A stretch of 55,301 nucleotides of DNA from Actinomycetota bacterium (GTDB lineage Bacteria > Actinomycetota > Geothermincolia > Geothermincolales > RBG-13-55-18): positions 1 through 55,301 of the forward strand of contig JABLXL010000021.1 in the NCBI GenBank assembly GCA_013178005.1, in the 5' to 3' direction. The translations under genes and the position numbers were made by a program. How positions within the stretch are numbered: the stretch's first letter is position 1; each line of letters opens with the position of its first letter. Positions 24,156 through 32,290 of this stretch are shown here, in pieces. The notes under the pieces are model-generated. The model saw only the letters and a program-made list of their open reading frames with translations. It did not search any database and was not told where the DNA came from.

Positions 24156-26684
24156 TCAGGAGGCCTTCCTCGCCCGGGGCTTGACGGCCTTTTTGGCCGC
24201 GGGCTTGACGGCCTTTTTCGCGGCCTTCGAGGCTCCCTTCGAAGCCGAGCCTTTCAGCGCAGGCTTCTTCGTCTTCCTCGCCGCCGGCTTCGCCGCCTTC
24301 CCCTTGCGCGCCGGCGCCACGCGCGCGCTCGTGCCCTTCCCGTCGGGATAGAGGGCGACCTTGAAGACCTCCTCGATATGGGACACGGGGACGAACTTCA
24401 GTCCCTTGCGGACGAAGGGGGGTATCTCCTCCAGGTACTTCTCGTTCTCCTCCGGGATGACGATCTTCTTCACCCCGGCGCGGTGGGCGGCCAGCACCTT
24501 CTCCTTCAGCCCCCCTATGGGGAGAACCTTGCCGCGCAGGGTTATCTCCCCCGTCATCCCCACCTCCTTGCGCACCTTGCGCCCCGTCACCGAGGACATC
24601 AGCGCGGTGGCCATGGTGACCCCCGCGCTGGGGCCGTCCTTGGGGATGGCGCCGGCCGGCACGTGCACGTGGAGGTCGTGCCTGCGGAAGAACTCCGGAT
24701 CCACCCCGTAGTCCTCCGCCACGCTGCGGCAATAGGTGAGGGCCGCCCTGGCGGATTCCTGCATCACGTCGCCCAGCTTGCCGGTGAGTATGAGGTTGCC
24801 CTCGCCCGGCATCACCTGGCACTCCACGAAGAGCACGTCGCCGCCCGATTCCGTCCACGCCAGACCCGTGGCCACCCCGACCTCGTCCTCCTCCTCCAGG
24901 ACCTCGAAGCGGTACTTGGTGGGGCCCAGGAGCTCGTGCAGGTCTTTTTCCGCTATCTTCCTGCTCTTGCGCTTGCCCGCCGCGATGTCCTTGGCGACCT
25001 TACGGCAGATGGTCGCCAGCTCCCGCTCCAGGTTGCGCACCCCAGCCTCCCGCGTGTAGTTGCGGATCACGACGCGCAACGCCTCCTCCGTGACCGTGAT
25101 CTGGCTCTTCTTGAGCCCGTGGGCCTCGAGCTGCCGCGGCAGGAGGTGGTCCTTGGCGATGTGGAGCTTCTCCACCTCGGTGTATCCCGGGAGCTCCAGC
25201 ACCTCCATGCGGTCCAGGAGGGCCGGGTGGATGGGGATGGAGGTGTTGGCGGTGGTGATGAACATCACCTTGGAGAGGTCGAAGTCAACGTCCAGGTAAT
25301 GGTCGGAGAAGGAGTGGTTCTGCTCCGGGTCCAGCACCTCCAGGAGCGCAGACGCGGGGTCGCCCCGGAAGTCCGCCCCGATCTTGTCCACCTCGTCGAG
25401 CATGAAAACGGGGTTGTTTGAGCCCGCCCTCTGGATGCCCCTGATGATGCGCCCGGGCAAGGCCCCGATGTAGGTGCGCCGGTGCCCCCTTATCTCCGCC
25501 TCGTCGTGCATGCCCCCCAGGGAGACGCGCACGAATTTGCGCCCCAGGGCGCGGGCTATGGACTGCCCCAGGGAGGTCTTGCCCACCCCGGGCGGGCCCA
25601 CGAAGCAGAGGATGGGGCCCTTCATGTCCTCCTTGAGCTTGCGCACCGCGAGGTACTCTATGATGCGGTCCTTGACCTTGTCCAGGTCGTAGTGGTCCTC
25701 GTCGAGGACCTGGCGGGCGCGCGCGATGTCCAGGTTGTCCTCGGTGCTCACGTTCCACGGCAGGCTGGTAAGCCATTCCAGGTAGGTGCGGGCCACGGTG
25801 TATTCCGCCGCGGCTACGGGCATCTTGGAGAGGCGGTCCAGCTCGCGCTCCGCCTCCTTGCGGGCCGCCTCCGGCATGCCGCTCTGCTCTATCTTCTCCC
25901 GGAACTCGTTGATCTCCATGGTGCGCTCGTCGACCTCGCCCAGCTCTTTCTGGATGGCCTTGAGCTGCTCGCGCAGGAAGTACTCGCGCTGGCTCTTCGA
26001 CATCTCCGTCTGCACCTCGGACTGGATCTTGGACCCGATCTCCAGGATCTCGATCTCCTTGTTGAGGAACACGGTGAGCTTCTCCAGGCGCGCCTTCACG
26101 TCCAGCGCCTCCAGGAGCTCCTGTTTCTCCTCCAGGCTGATGTTGATGTTGGAGGCGATGAAGTCGGAGAGGTTGTTGGGCTCGCCGATGTTCATGGCGG
26201 CGATGAAGATCTCGTTGGGCAGGTAGGGAGCCAGGGAGACCATCTTCTTGAACTGGGTGAGCACGTTGCGCGCCAGCCCCTCCAGCTCCACCGATTCCTC
26301 CATGACCTCCCTTACCTTCTCCACCCTCGCTTTGAGGTAGGGCTGCCATTGCACGTATTCCACGAGGCGGATGCGTTGCACCCCCTGGACGAAGAGCTGC
26401 ATGGAGCCGTCCGGCAACTTGAGCATGCGGATGATGGCGGCGGCGGTGCCGATGTCGTAGATCTGCTCCGGCTGGGGCGTCTCCACCTCCTCCTTGCTGG
26501 CCACGGCCGCCACCAGGCGGTCGGCGGTGAGGGCGTCGTCGATAAGCTTTACGTACTCCTCCCTGGTTATGAGCAGGGGAACGATGATATGGGGGTAGAT
26601 GACCGTGTCCTTGAGGGGCAACACGGGAAGGACCTCGGGGATATAGGGTTCCGCCATTCCCATGGGAAAACTGTTGTCAGGCAA
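24156..26684 (-). CDS. lon: ATP-dependent Lon protease with Lys/Ala-rich C-terminal tail
   Basis: The 842-residue LonA protease degrades misfolded and regulatory proteins in the cytoplasm. The N-terminal substrate domain begins LPVLPLKDTVIYPHIIVPL and is followed by a helical region. The AAA module has Walker A GPPGVGKT (363-370) and Walker B VFMLDEVDKI. The protease domain has the Ser686-Lys729 dyad (KDGPSAG and GGLKEK). Residues 783-842 form a tail of about 60 residues rich in Lys, Ala and Pro, with histone-H1-like repeats such as KKAVKPAAKKAVKP, which ordinary Lon lacks. TTG 26684 has AGGAGG seven nt upstream. It follows hsp20 by 33 nt, so heat-shock coexpression is likely. Confidence 0.97.
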   Translation of the reverse strand: MPDNSFPMGMAEPYIPEVLPVLPLKDTVIYPHIIVPLLITREEYVKLIDDALTADRLVAAVASKEEVETPQPEQIYDIGTAAAIIRMLKLPDGSMQLFVQGVQRIRLVEYVQWQPYLKARVEKVREVMEESVELEGLARNVLTQFKKMVSLAPYLPNEIFIAAMNIGEPNNLSDFIASNINISLEEKQELLEALDVKARLEKLTVFLNKEIEILEIGSKIQSEVQTEMSKSQREYFLREQLKAIQKELGEVDERTMEINEFREKIEQSGMPEAARKEAERELDRLSKMPVAAAEYTVARTYLEWLTSLPWNVSTEDNLDIARARQVLDEDHYDLDKVKDRIIEYLAVRKLKEDMKGPILCFVGPPGVGKTSLGQSIARALGRKFVRVSLGGMHDEAEIRGHRRTYIGALPGRIIRGIQRAGSNNPVFMLDEVDKIGADFRGDPASALLEVLDPEQNHSFSDHYLDVDFDLSKVMFITTANTSIPIHPALLDRMEVLELPGYTEVEKLHIAKDHLLPRQLEAHGLKKSQITVTEEALRVVIRNYTREAGVRNLERELATICRKVAKDIAAGKRKSRKIAEKDLHELLGPTKYRFEVLEEEDEVGVATGLAWTESGGDVLFVECQVMPGEGNLILTGKLGDVMQESARAALTYCRSVAEDYGVDPEFFRRHDLHVHVPAGAIPKDGPSAGVTMATALMSSVTGRKVRKEVGMTGEITLRGKVLPIGGLKEKVLAAHRAGVKKIVIPEENEKYLEEIPPFVRKGLKFVPVSHIEEVFKVALYPDGKGTSARVAPARKGKAAKPAARKTKKPALKGSASKGASKAAKKAVKPAAKKAVKPRARKAS

Positions 26685-26717
26685 GGTTTACCTCCTGTAT
26701 CGCGATCGAGGCCGACT

Positions 26718-27167
26718 TCACTCGCTGCGGATGTCCACGCCCCGCAGGCGATTCCGTTTTAGCTTGGGCAGGGTTATCTCCAGGAAACCGCGCCGGTACA
26801 CGGCGCGCGTGGCATCCGCGTCGATGTCCACCGGTAGCTCGAGCTTCCTCTCGAACTCCCCGTAGTTTATCTCCAGCATGTGGGCGGTGCTCATGTCCTG
26901 GGGCCTGTACTGCCTGCGCTGTCCCCTTATGGTGAGGACCCTTCCGTGCAGCACCACCTCCACCTCCGCCTCGTCCACCCATGCCAGCTCGAGGATGACC
27001 GTGAAGTGGTCCCGGCATTCGTAGACGTCGCAGAGCGGCTTCCACGCCTTCTCGAAAACCGCCGAGGGCTTCTTCCAGCGCGGCATGTGGCTGAAGAAGC
27101 GCTCCATGTCGTTTCGCATGTTGAGCAGCTCGTCGAACTCGTCGAATTCCCAGAAAGCCTCGGTCAA
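26718..27167 (-). CDS. Hsp20/alpha-crystallin small heat-shock protein
   Basis: The 149-residue chaperone holds unfolded proteins in the cytoplasm. The alpha-crystallin domain spans about residues 45-140: PLCDVYECRDHFTVILELAWVDEAEVEV, RVLTIRGQRR, then the GEFERKLELPVDIDADATRAVYRRGFLEITLPK segment with the A-x-x-x-x-G-x-L motif. A short C-terminal extension lacks a clear I-x-I anchor. The TTG start at 27167 has AAGGAGG upstream. It is the first gene of an operon with lon. TATAAT lies upstream on the minus strand near 27210, but I see neither a good -35 nor a CIRCE or HAIR repressor site. Confidence 0.93.
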   Translation of the reverse strand: MTEAFWEFDEFDELLNMRNDMERFFSHMPRWKKPSAVFEKAWKPLCDVYECRDHFTVILELAWVDEAEVEVVLHGRVLTIRGQRRQYRPQDMSTAHMLEINYGEFERKLELPVDIDADATRAVYRRGFLEITLPKLKRNRLRGVDIRSE

Positions 27168-27243
27168 GACACAACCTCCTTACGCGGCACGCATGCCCGA
27201 AACGCTTAAATTATACCCAAATCAAGGGGCATCGAACCGGGCG

Positions 27244-27463
27244 TGAACCCGGGTCGTATCTTGACTTTTTTGTTCCGGGATGAGGTTGGGTGTTTGTCTT
27301 TCGCTACGGCGGAATGAAAAAGTAAAGATACGACCCCACGCCCGGATGTGAACCCGGGTCGTATTGTGAACCCGGGTCGTATCTTGACTTTTTTATCCCG
27401 GGATGAGGTTGGGTGTTTGTCTTTCGCTACGGCGGAATGAAAAAGTAAAGATACGACCCCACG
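27244..27463. repeat. Tandem pair of 97-bp hairpin elements
   Basis: Copy 1 (27244-27340) and copy 2 (27367-27463) are nearly identical with a 123-bp period; a truncated left end (27348-27364) sits between them. Each copy is itself an imperfect inverted repeat: GGGTCGTATCTTGACTTTTT at the left end and AAAAAGTAAAGATACGACCC at the right, with a further TTCCG/CGGAA pairing in copy 1. Terminal inverted repeats of this size without a coding capacity suggest a REP- or MITE-like non-autonomous element. It ends at the stop of the lipoprotein gene and may also terminate transcription. Confidence 0.8.
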
Positions 27464-28492
27464 CTACGAGGAAAAATCCATGTCGCGGGCTTTGCGCGCC
27501 TGGTCCTCCAGGCCCTCTCGCAGCTCTTTTCCCACGTAGCCGTCGTGAACGCGGAAAGGGGCCAGGCTCCAGGTGCCCTGCTCGCCTCCCCAGACCAGCT
27601 TTCCGGGCGAGAGGTCGCCGTCCTTGGCCGCCCTTACCGCCTCGAAGATGGCGTTGTCGTCCCGGAACACCAGGGAGGTAAGCACATGGTCCGGCGACTC
27701 GTCCGCGCGGTCTGCCCCCGAGAGTATCACCAGCGCCTTCTTCTCGTAGGCCACCTCGAGCACTTCCGCGTTGAAGACGCCGGGGGCGCAGAAGATGATG
27801 TCCGCCCCCTTCTTCAACGCCTCCTCCGCCAAGCTCCTCGCCTTCGACGCGTCGTCCTCGCGGTCGAGGTAGTAGTCCAGGCTTCCGGCGTTGGGCGCTC
27901 CGGCCTTCACGCCCCGGTCGAATCCGCTGGTATAATATGGCAACATGGTATCGTCCCGCGATCCGATGAAGGCGACCAGGGGCATGGAGTTTGTGAGCGG
28001 GTGGTCGTTGCGGGCGCTCAACCAGGCCGCCAGGTAGCCGCAGACGTACGCGCCTTCCTCCAGGCGGTAGCGCACCAGGGTGACCTCGCCCTCCCCTTGA
28101 ACAGGCTGGGAGCTCTCGAAGTCCAGCGCGACCAAGGACCCTTCCCATCCTGGCGGCCTCGCCGCCAGCGCCGCCAGGCCGGACGAGGATCCCAGGGTGA
28201 CGACCAGGTCATACGCGTCCTCCGTCCCGGAGAAGAGGTATTCCAGGTCCTCTCCCGCCTCGGGGATGAAGAAATCAACGCTGGCGCCCAGCTCGCCCTC
28301 CACCCTGTGCGCCCCGTACTCGGCGACACGGTTGCGCCCCTCGCCAAGCCCGCCCGCCTCGAAGCCCACCACGGCCACGCGGAAAGTCGGCTGCTGCTGC
28401 GAGCATGAGGTAAACGTGAACATGGTTATTGAGAAGACGAGGCACGCGAGCGCCACCCGGCATATACGCGCAAGCGCCGTCCCCTTTTTCAT
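27464..28492 (-). CDS. BMP/PnrA-like substrate-binding lipoprotein
   Basis: The 342-residue product has lipobox FTSC with Cys30. Its periplasmic-binding-like fold matches the Bmp (basic membrane protein) family: FRVAVVGFEAGGLGEG, YDLVVTLGSSSGLAALAARPP, EGAYVCGYLAAWLS, VAFIGSRDDTMLPYYTSGFDRGVKAG, GADIIFCAPGVFNAEVL and DGYVGKELREGLEDQ. Family members such as PnrA bind purine nucleosides for ABC import; no permease or ATPase gene is next to it, so the partner is elsewhere or the protein is a sensor. ATG 28492 follows AGGGAATCTC. The stop abuts the hairpin repeats. Substrate identity is uncertain. Confidence 0.8.
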   Translation of the reverse strand: MKKGTALARICRVALACLVFSITMFTFTSCSQQQPTFRVAVVGFEAGGLGEGRNRVAEYGAHRVEGELGASVDFFIPEAGEDLEYLFSGTEDAYDLVVTLGSSSGLAALAARPPGWEGSLVALDFESSQPVQGEGEVTLVRYRLEEGAYVCGYLAAWLSARNDHPLTNSMPLVAFIGSRDDTMLPYYTSGFDRGVKAGAPNAGSLDYYLDREDDASKARSLAEEALKKGADIIFCAPGVFNAEVLEVAYEKKALVILSGADRADESPDHVLTSLVFRDDNAIFEAVRAAKDGDLSPGKLVWGGEQGTWSLAPFRVHDGYVGKELREGLEDQARKARDMDFSS

Positions 28493-28973
28493 GAGATTCC
28501 CTTACTTATATAAATATCGAGATCGTTCCATAATATGCATACGGCGCTTATTATACCAGCATCCCGCCGCAGGCCGGCAGGTTCGGCGGCGCACTTCCCA
28601 TAACGCCATGCCCACGATCCGGGAAACGCCCGCTGCGGGGTCCAGACCGGCGCACTCCTCGAAACCCCCGGGTTGCGCCTGGCGCTTCCGTTCCCCGCAC
28701 CGGACCCTTCCTTCCTTGGCGGCCAAGAGAATCCAGAGGTTGGAAGATTTTATCGGGCAGCGGTAAGTGACGTCGGCAAAATGCGAGAAGGCCTGGTAAA
28801 GCGCGCGATCACGGTCCCGTGCCCGGGCAGAGAGACGGCAAGCCGCCCATATCGCGGCCTGAATATATTGCATTCGCTAATAGCAATGGTGCTTCATCAG
28901 CGATTCTTAAAGGTTATGGAGACATCTATTCGAACCCAGGGGAAATGGGCTATAGGGTGCGCCGATGCCGACT
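28493..28973. other. Intergenic stretch of 481 nt
   Basis: No gene supported. The AT-rich part next to 28493 includes TATAAT on the minus strand (28550-28555), which may be the -10 of the lipoprotein gene, but no good -35 is seen. A 123-codon leftward open frame has an implausible composition and no ribosome binding site. Confidence 0.5.
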
Positions 28974-29930
28974 TCAGGCGGAAGAGGCTCGTTTCGTGCG
29001 GGGCGGGGCGGACCCGGTATCGCCGCGTGCTCGCGGCAGGGTCACGAGGAGGATGCCGCACGCGACCAGCAAGGACGCCGCGAGCAGCCTGTAGGTGATC
29101 CGCTCGCCCAGGAGGACATGGGCGAAGAGGATCGCCAACACCGGCTTCAGGTAGAAGAGGCTCGCTCCCCGCGAGGCCGGTACCCTGCGCATTCCCTCGA
29201 AGTAGAGGAAATAGCCCAGGCCCACGGTAACCGCGCCCAGGTAAAGGAGCCACCACCACGCGCGGGGACCGTATGACGCCATCTCTCCCCAGCCGCCTTT
29301 CAGGGTGACCAGCGCGGCCAGCAACAGGGATCCGGTGGTCATGGTGAGAAAGGAGACGGCGAGGCTCCCGTAGCGCTGGGAATACCTCTTCCCGTACACG
29401 GTATAAACGGACCAGGACAGGGCAGACCCCAGGACCATCATCCCGCCCAGGAAATCCCCCCTCGAGAAGATGCCGCGGAAATCGAAGTCCGTGACCGCGG
29501 CGAACACCCCTAAAAGCCCCATGAGCACCCCCAGCCATCCCGCCATCCCCAACTTTTCTCTGAGCGCCGCCGCCGCCACCAGCGCCGTGAACACCGGGTT
29601 CATGGAAAAGATCACCGCCGCCGCCGAGGCGCTGGTCCTGTCCACGCCCTCGTGAAAGAGGAAGAAGGTAACGAAAACCCCCACCGCCCCCAGGATCGCG
29701 AGGGACAAACCGCTCTCGCGCGCCGCGGCGAAGACGGGTCTCTGCTGTCCCCGCAGGGGCAGGAGAAGGAGGATGGAGGCCGCGCCGATGAGGAAACGCA
29801 GCGTGGCCACCTGGGCGGAGCCCACCGCGGCGCCCCCCGTAGATCCCGACTGGAGGTATTTGGAAACGACTTCGATGGTGCTGAAGAGAACTATGGCGCC
29901 GGCGACATAGATATACCCGGCCCGGCTCAT
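28974..29930 (-). CDS. EamA/DMT-family transporter
   Basis: The 318-residue protein has about ten hydrophobic segments arranged as two EamA repeats. The first begins GYIYVAGAIVLFSTIEVVSKYL and includes FFLFHEGVDRTSASAAAVIFSMNPVFTALVAA. The second begins FLGGMMVLGSALSWSVYTVYGKRYS and includes YFLYFEGMRRVPASRGASLFYLKPVLAILFAHVLLGE. Members export metabolites such as amino acids; the substrate is not predictable. I chose ATG 29930, preceded by GGGAGCGCGGG; the longer frame to 30014 adds a Pro/Arg-rich stretch without a ribosome binding site. It may be transcribed alone. Confidence 0.92.
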   Translation of the reverse strand: MSRAGYIYVAGAIVLFSTIEVVSKYLQSGSTGGAAVGSAQVATLRFLIGAASILLLLPLRGQQRPVFAAARESGLSLAILGAVGVFVTFFLFHEGVDRTSASAAAVIFSMNPVFTALVAAAALREKLGMAGWLGVLMGLLGVFAAVTDFDFRGIFSRGDFLGGMMVLGSALSWSVYTVYGKRYSQRYGSLAVSFLTMTTGSLLLAALVTLKGGWGEMASYGPRAWWWLLYLGAVTVGLGYFLYFEGMRRVPASRGASLFYLKPVLAILFAHVLLGERITYRLLAASLLVACGILLVTLPRARGDTGSAPPRTKRASSA

Positions 29931-30077
29931 CCCGCGCTCCCGTTCCAGTCGAGGCGGCGAAGGCGCGGGCCATAAGGAACAAGCGCGGATGGCGGGAATT
30001 GCCGGCGATGGCATAGTGGATGGACCAAAGGAATTCCCGGGGGCACGGCTCTCACTCGTGGACGGCGCATGGGAGAG

Positions 30078-31418
30078 CTAAGAGCTGACGTAATCCTTGC
30101 CGATGACCAGGATGACGTCGGCATCGTAGGTGATGGACACGTCTTCGTCTTCCTCGATCACATATACCGCTTTGGGATTCAGGTCATGGGCGACCGCGTT
30201 CGCCTCCGCCTCGTGCCCCGGGGAGTAGTAAATCGTGGTGTCCTCATAGGGATTGACGGTGTTGCCCACGGAGATGCCTTTGTAGCCCTTTTCCTCAAGG
30301 ATTCCGGCGACCTTGGAGGCCATTCCCTCCCAGCGCACGCCGTTGAGCACGGCGAGGTCGACGCGCGAGCGGTCCACCTCGGACTCCGGGATGTTCGCCG
30401 GAGCCTCCTCCTGCTGCGCCAGTTGCTCTTCCGGCGTCATGCTGCTGCAGTACAGCTCGATGTTGCGGAAGAGGGTAGCGGTCTTTTCCCCGTCCAGTAT
30501 GTAATACCACGGCTGACCGGCGGCCGGCACCGGATCGTCCCCGGGCAGGGTCACGAATTCCACGTCCTCCACCTGCATTCCCTGCAGGGCCTCGGCCAGG
30601 GTGAAAATTAGGTCCGGCTCAAGGGTGGTGTCGAGGTATTTCACCGCTGCGTCCAGTATCCTGAGCAGGGATTGGAGGTCCTTTACCTCCACCACTTTCT
30701 TCATCATCGCGGTGAGGAACTTTTTCTGGTTCTCTATGCGGTCGAGGTCACCGCGGGGAAGGTTCCGGCTGCGAACCAGGATAAGGGCGCTCTCGCCGTT
30801 GAGGAAGACGTCGCCCTTGGGCAGGCTGCCCACCTTGGGATCGAGGATGGGGTAATCGAGGTGGAGGACCACGCCCCCGACGGCGTCCACGATGTTCTTG
30901 AAGGCCTCGAAATCCACCTCCGCGTAGCCGTTGATCTCCAATCCCGAGATCTCCTCGACGATGTCGATCGCCCCCGCGGGGCCTTTTAGGGAATGCGCGG
31001 CATTGATCTTTTCCGTGCCGTAACCGGGTATGTTCACCCGAGTGTCGCGCGGTATGGAGGCCAGCACCGCCTTCTTTTTCTCCACGTTCACCGAGGCGAG
31101 GATCATCACGTCCGAGCGCGTGTATCCCTCCTCACCCGGGACGCTGCCGCGGTCGATGCCTATGAAGAGCACGTTCAGGTTCTTGGAGGGATCGATCCAT
31201 TTGCTGATGCGCTCTTTCACGCCCGGCGCCTGCTCCTCGGTGATGGTGGTCTCCTTCCACCGCATCCTGAAATAATGCTTGCCGGCCCATATCTTCACCA
31301 CGTCGAGGTTCAGGATGCCCACCACCAGGCCGCCCACGAGCACCAGGGCGGCAAGCGCCTTAATGATGGTCTGCCTCCTGCGGCGTTTCCTCGCCTTGAG
31401 CCTGTCCTGCCTCTTCAT
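30078..31418 (-). CDS. LytR-CpsA-Psr (LCP) family protein with LytR_C domain
   Basis: The 446-residue protein has a basic cytoplasmic N-terminus and one transmembrane segment (about 18-40). The LCP catalytic domain follows (LNVLFIGIDRGS, YTRSDVMILASVN, VLASIPRDTRVNIPGYG, KINAAHSLKG, YAEVDFEAFKNIVDAVGGV). It contains Asp and Arg residues typical of the pyrophosphate-lipid binding site, including RSRNLPRGDLDRIENQKKF. A C-terminal LytR_C domain starts near residue 345 (VDLAVLNGVRWEGMASKVAGILEEKGY). LCP enzymes attach wall polymers to peptidoglycan on the outer face of the membrane, which suggests a Gram-positive-type wall. ATG 31418 has only a distant GGAGG. The gene is not clearly in an operon. 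Confidence 0.92.
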   Translation of the reverse strand: MKRQDRLKARKRRRRQTIIKALAALVLVGGLVVGILNLDVVKIWAGKHYFRMRWKETTITEEQAPGVKERISKWIDPSKNLNVLFIGIDRGSVPGEEGYTRSDVMILASVNVEKKKAVLASIPRDTRVNIPGYGTEKINAAHSLKGPAGAIDIVEEISGLEINGYAEVDFEAFKNIVDAVGGVVLHLDYPILDPKVGSLPKGDVFLNGESALILVRSRNLPRGDLDRIENQKKFLTAMMKKVVEVKDLQSLLRILDAAVKYLDTTLEPDLIFTLAEALQGMQVEDVEFVTLPGDDPVPAAGQPWYYILDGEKTATLFRNIELYCSSMTPEEQLAQQEEAPANIPESEVDRSRVDLAVLNGVRWEGMASKVAGILEEKGYKGISVGNTVNPYEDTTIYYSPGHEAEANAVAHDLNPKAVYVIEEDEDVSITYDADVILVIGKDYVSS

Positions 31419-31840
31419 GGTACGGTTTGACGGCCTCCGCCTTACGGCTGTTCCAGAAACGACACCAGTATTATATAGGCATCGGCACGCGAGTCGAAAA
31501 CAGGCCTATTATCGGGGTAGAGCTGAACGATTGCCGCAAACAGGACCAGGTGCAAGACTTGGGGAGATCGGGCAGCGGGAGCCGTTCGCTCCTTTAAGGG
31601 GAGCCACGGACTTCTCCCTTTCTCTGATGCAACAATACCCTTTAAGGAGCGCTTCACCTTTTATCCGCAGGGTGATACTGACACGTCAGGACTCAAGGGC
31701 CGGAAAGAAGGGGTTGACCGCCGTGGTTTTCACCCATTGAGTAGGTTCATGATCTAGCACACGGTCCCGTCGAAGGGATGGGGAACGACAAAGTCGGAGG
31801 GCGTTAACCTAGCCTCCTCCCACTGGGGTCGGGAAGCGTG
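31419..31840. other. Intergenic stretch with an inverted repeat
   Basis: No gene supported in 422 nt. CGCTCCTTTAAGGG (31587-31600) and CCCTTTAAGGAGCG (31638-31651) form an almost perfect 14-bp inverted repeat around 37 nt. The rest is unremarkable. Confidence 0.55.
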
Positions 31841-32074
31841 CTAACCCTGGTCCTCCAGCTCGAATCCCTCCGTATCCAGCCCTTCCTCCAGGGACCCGAT
31901 GAGCTTTTCCACCCTGGAGCTCGCCTCGGACAGCCTTTGCCTCGCTTCCCTTATGAGGCTCACCCCTTCCTCGAAGAGTCGCAAACCCTCCTCCAGCTCG
32001 AGGTCCTCCTTCTCCAGGGTGGCGGTTATCCGCTCCAGCCTTTCCATCATCTCCTTGAAGGTCATCTCGCCCAT
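31841..32074 (-). CDS. xseB: Exodeoxyribonuclease VII small subunit
   Basis: The 77-residue protein matches XseB over its length: MTFKEMMERLERITATLEKEDLELEEGLRLFEEGVSLIREARQRLSEASSRVEKL, a helical hairpin that wraps several copies onto XseA. The holoenzyme degrades single-stranded DNA in both directions. ATG 32074 has GTGAGGAG upstream. The larger XseA subunit is immediately upstream (stop at 32215), separated by 140 nt that contain a copy of the xseA 3' end. In most genomes xseA and xseB overlap or nearly touch, so this gap is longer than usual and probably arose by that duplication. Confidence 0.93.
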   Translation of the reverse strand: MGEMTFKEMMERLERITATLEKEDLELEEGLRLFEEGVSLIREARQRLSEASSRVEKLIGSLEEGLDTEGFELEDQG

Positions 32075-32126
32075 GCGCTCCTCACCCCGTTCCCGATTAA
32101 CATACTGCTTGGATTGCCACTTTTTT

Positions 32127-32290
32127 CCACTTCCTTCACCTCGCCGCGTATCCTCCCGCGGTGCGGACATGTGCGAAATATAACGCTCACGGAAGCTAGC
32201 CGGACATGCCCCTTTCAACCCGTCGTGTTTCCGCCGTTCTCCTCCCAGGTCTCCACTTCTTTCACCTCGCCGCGTATCCTCCCGCGGTGC
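32127..32290. repeat. Duplicated 3' segment of xseA
   Basis: The 38 nt at 32253-32290 inside xseA recur at 32127-32164 just beyond its stop, offset 126 bp (42 codons), with a single mismatch. The shared core on the plus strand is TTCACCTCGCCGCGTATCCT. In xseA it encodes HRGRIRGEVKEVE. The copy could encode the same residues but lies after the stop codon. Confidence 0.9.

Noticed and set aside
24378-26762. Long open frames antisense to lon
   Set aside because: High-GC genes commonly leave open antisense frames; the His/Leu/Val-rich translations are typical shadows.
26700-27240. CIRCE or HAIR repressor site before hsp20
   Set aside because: I looked for TTAGCACTC/GAGTGCTAA and CTTGAGT/ACTCAAG type repeats and found neither.
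28502-28873. 123-codon leftward open frame
   Set aside because: No ribosome binding site, unusual composition, no recognisable domain; it overlaps the promoter region of the lipoprotein gene.
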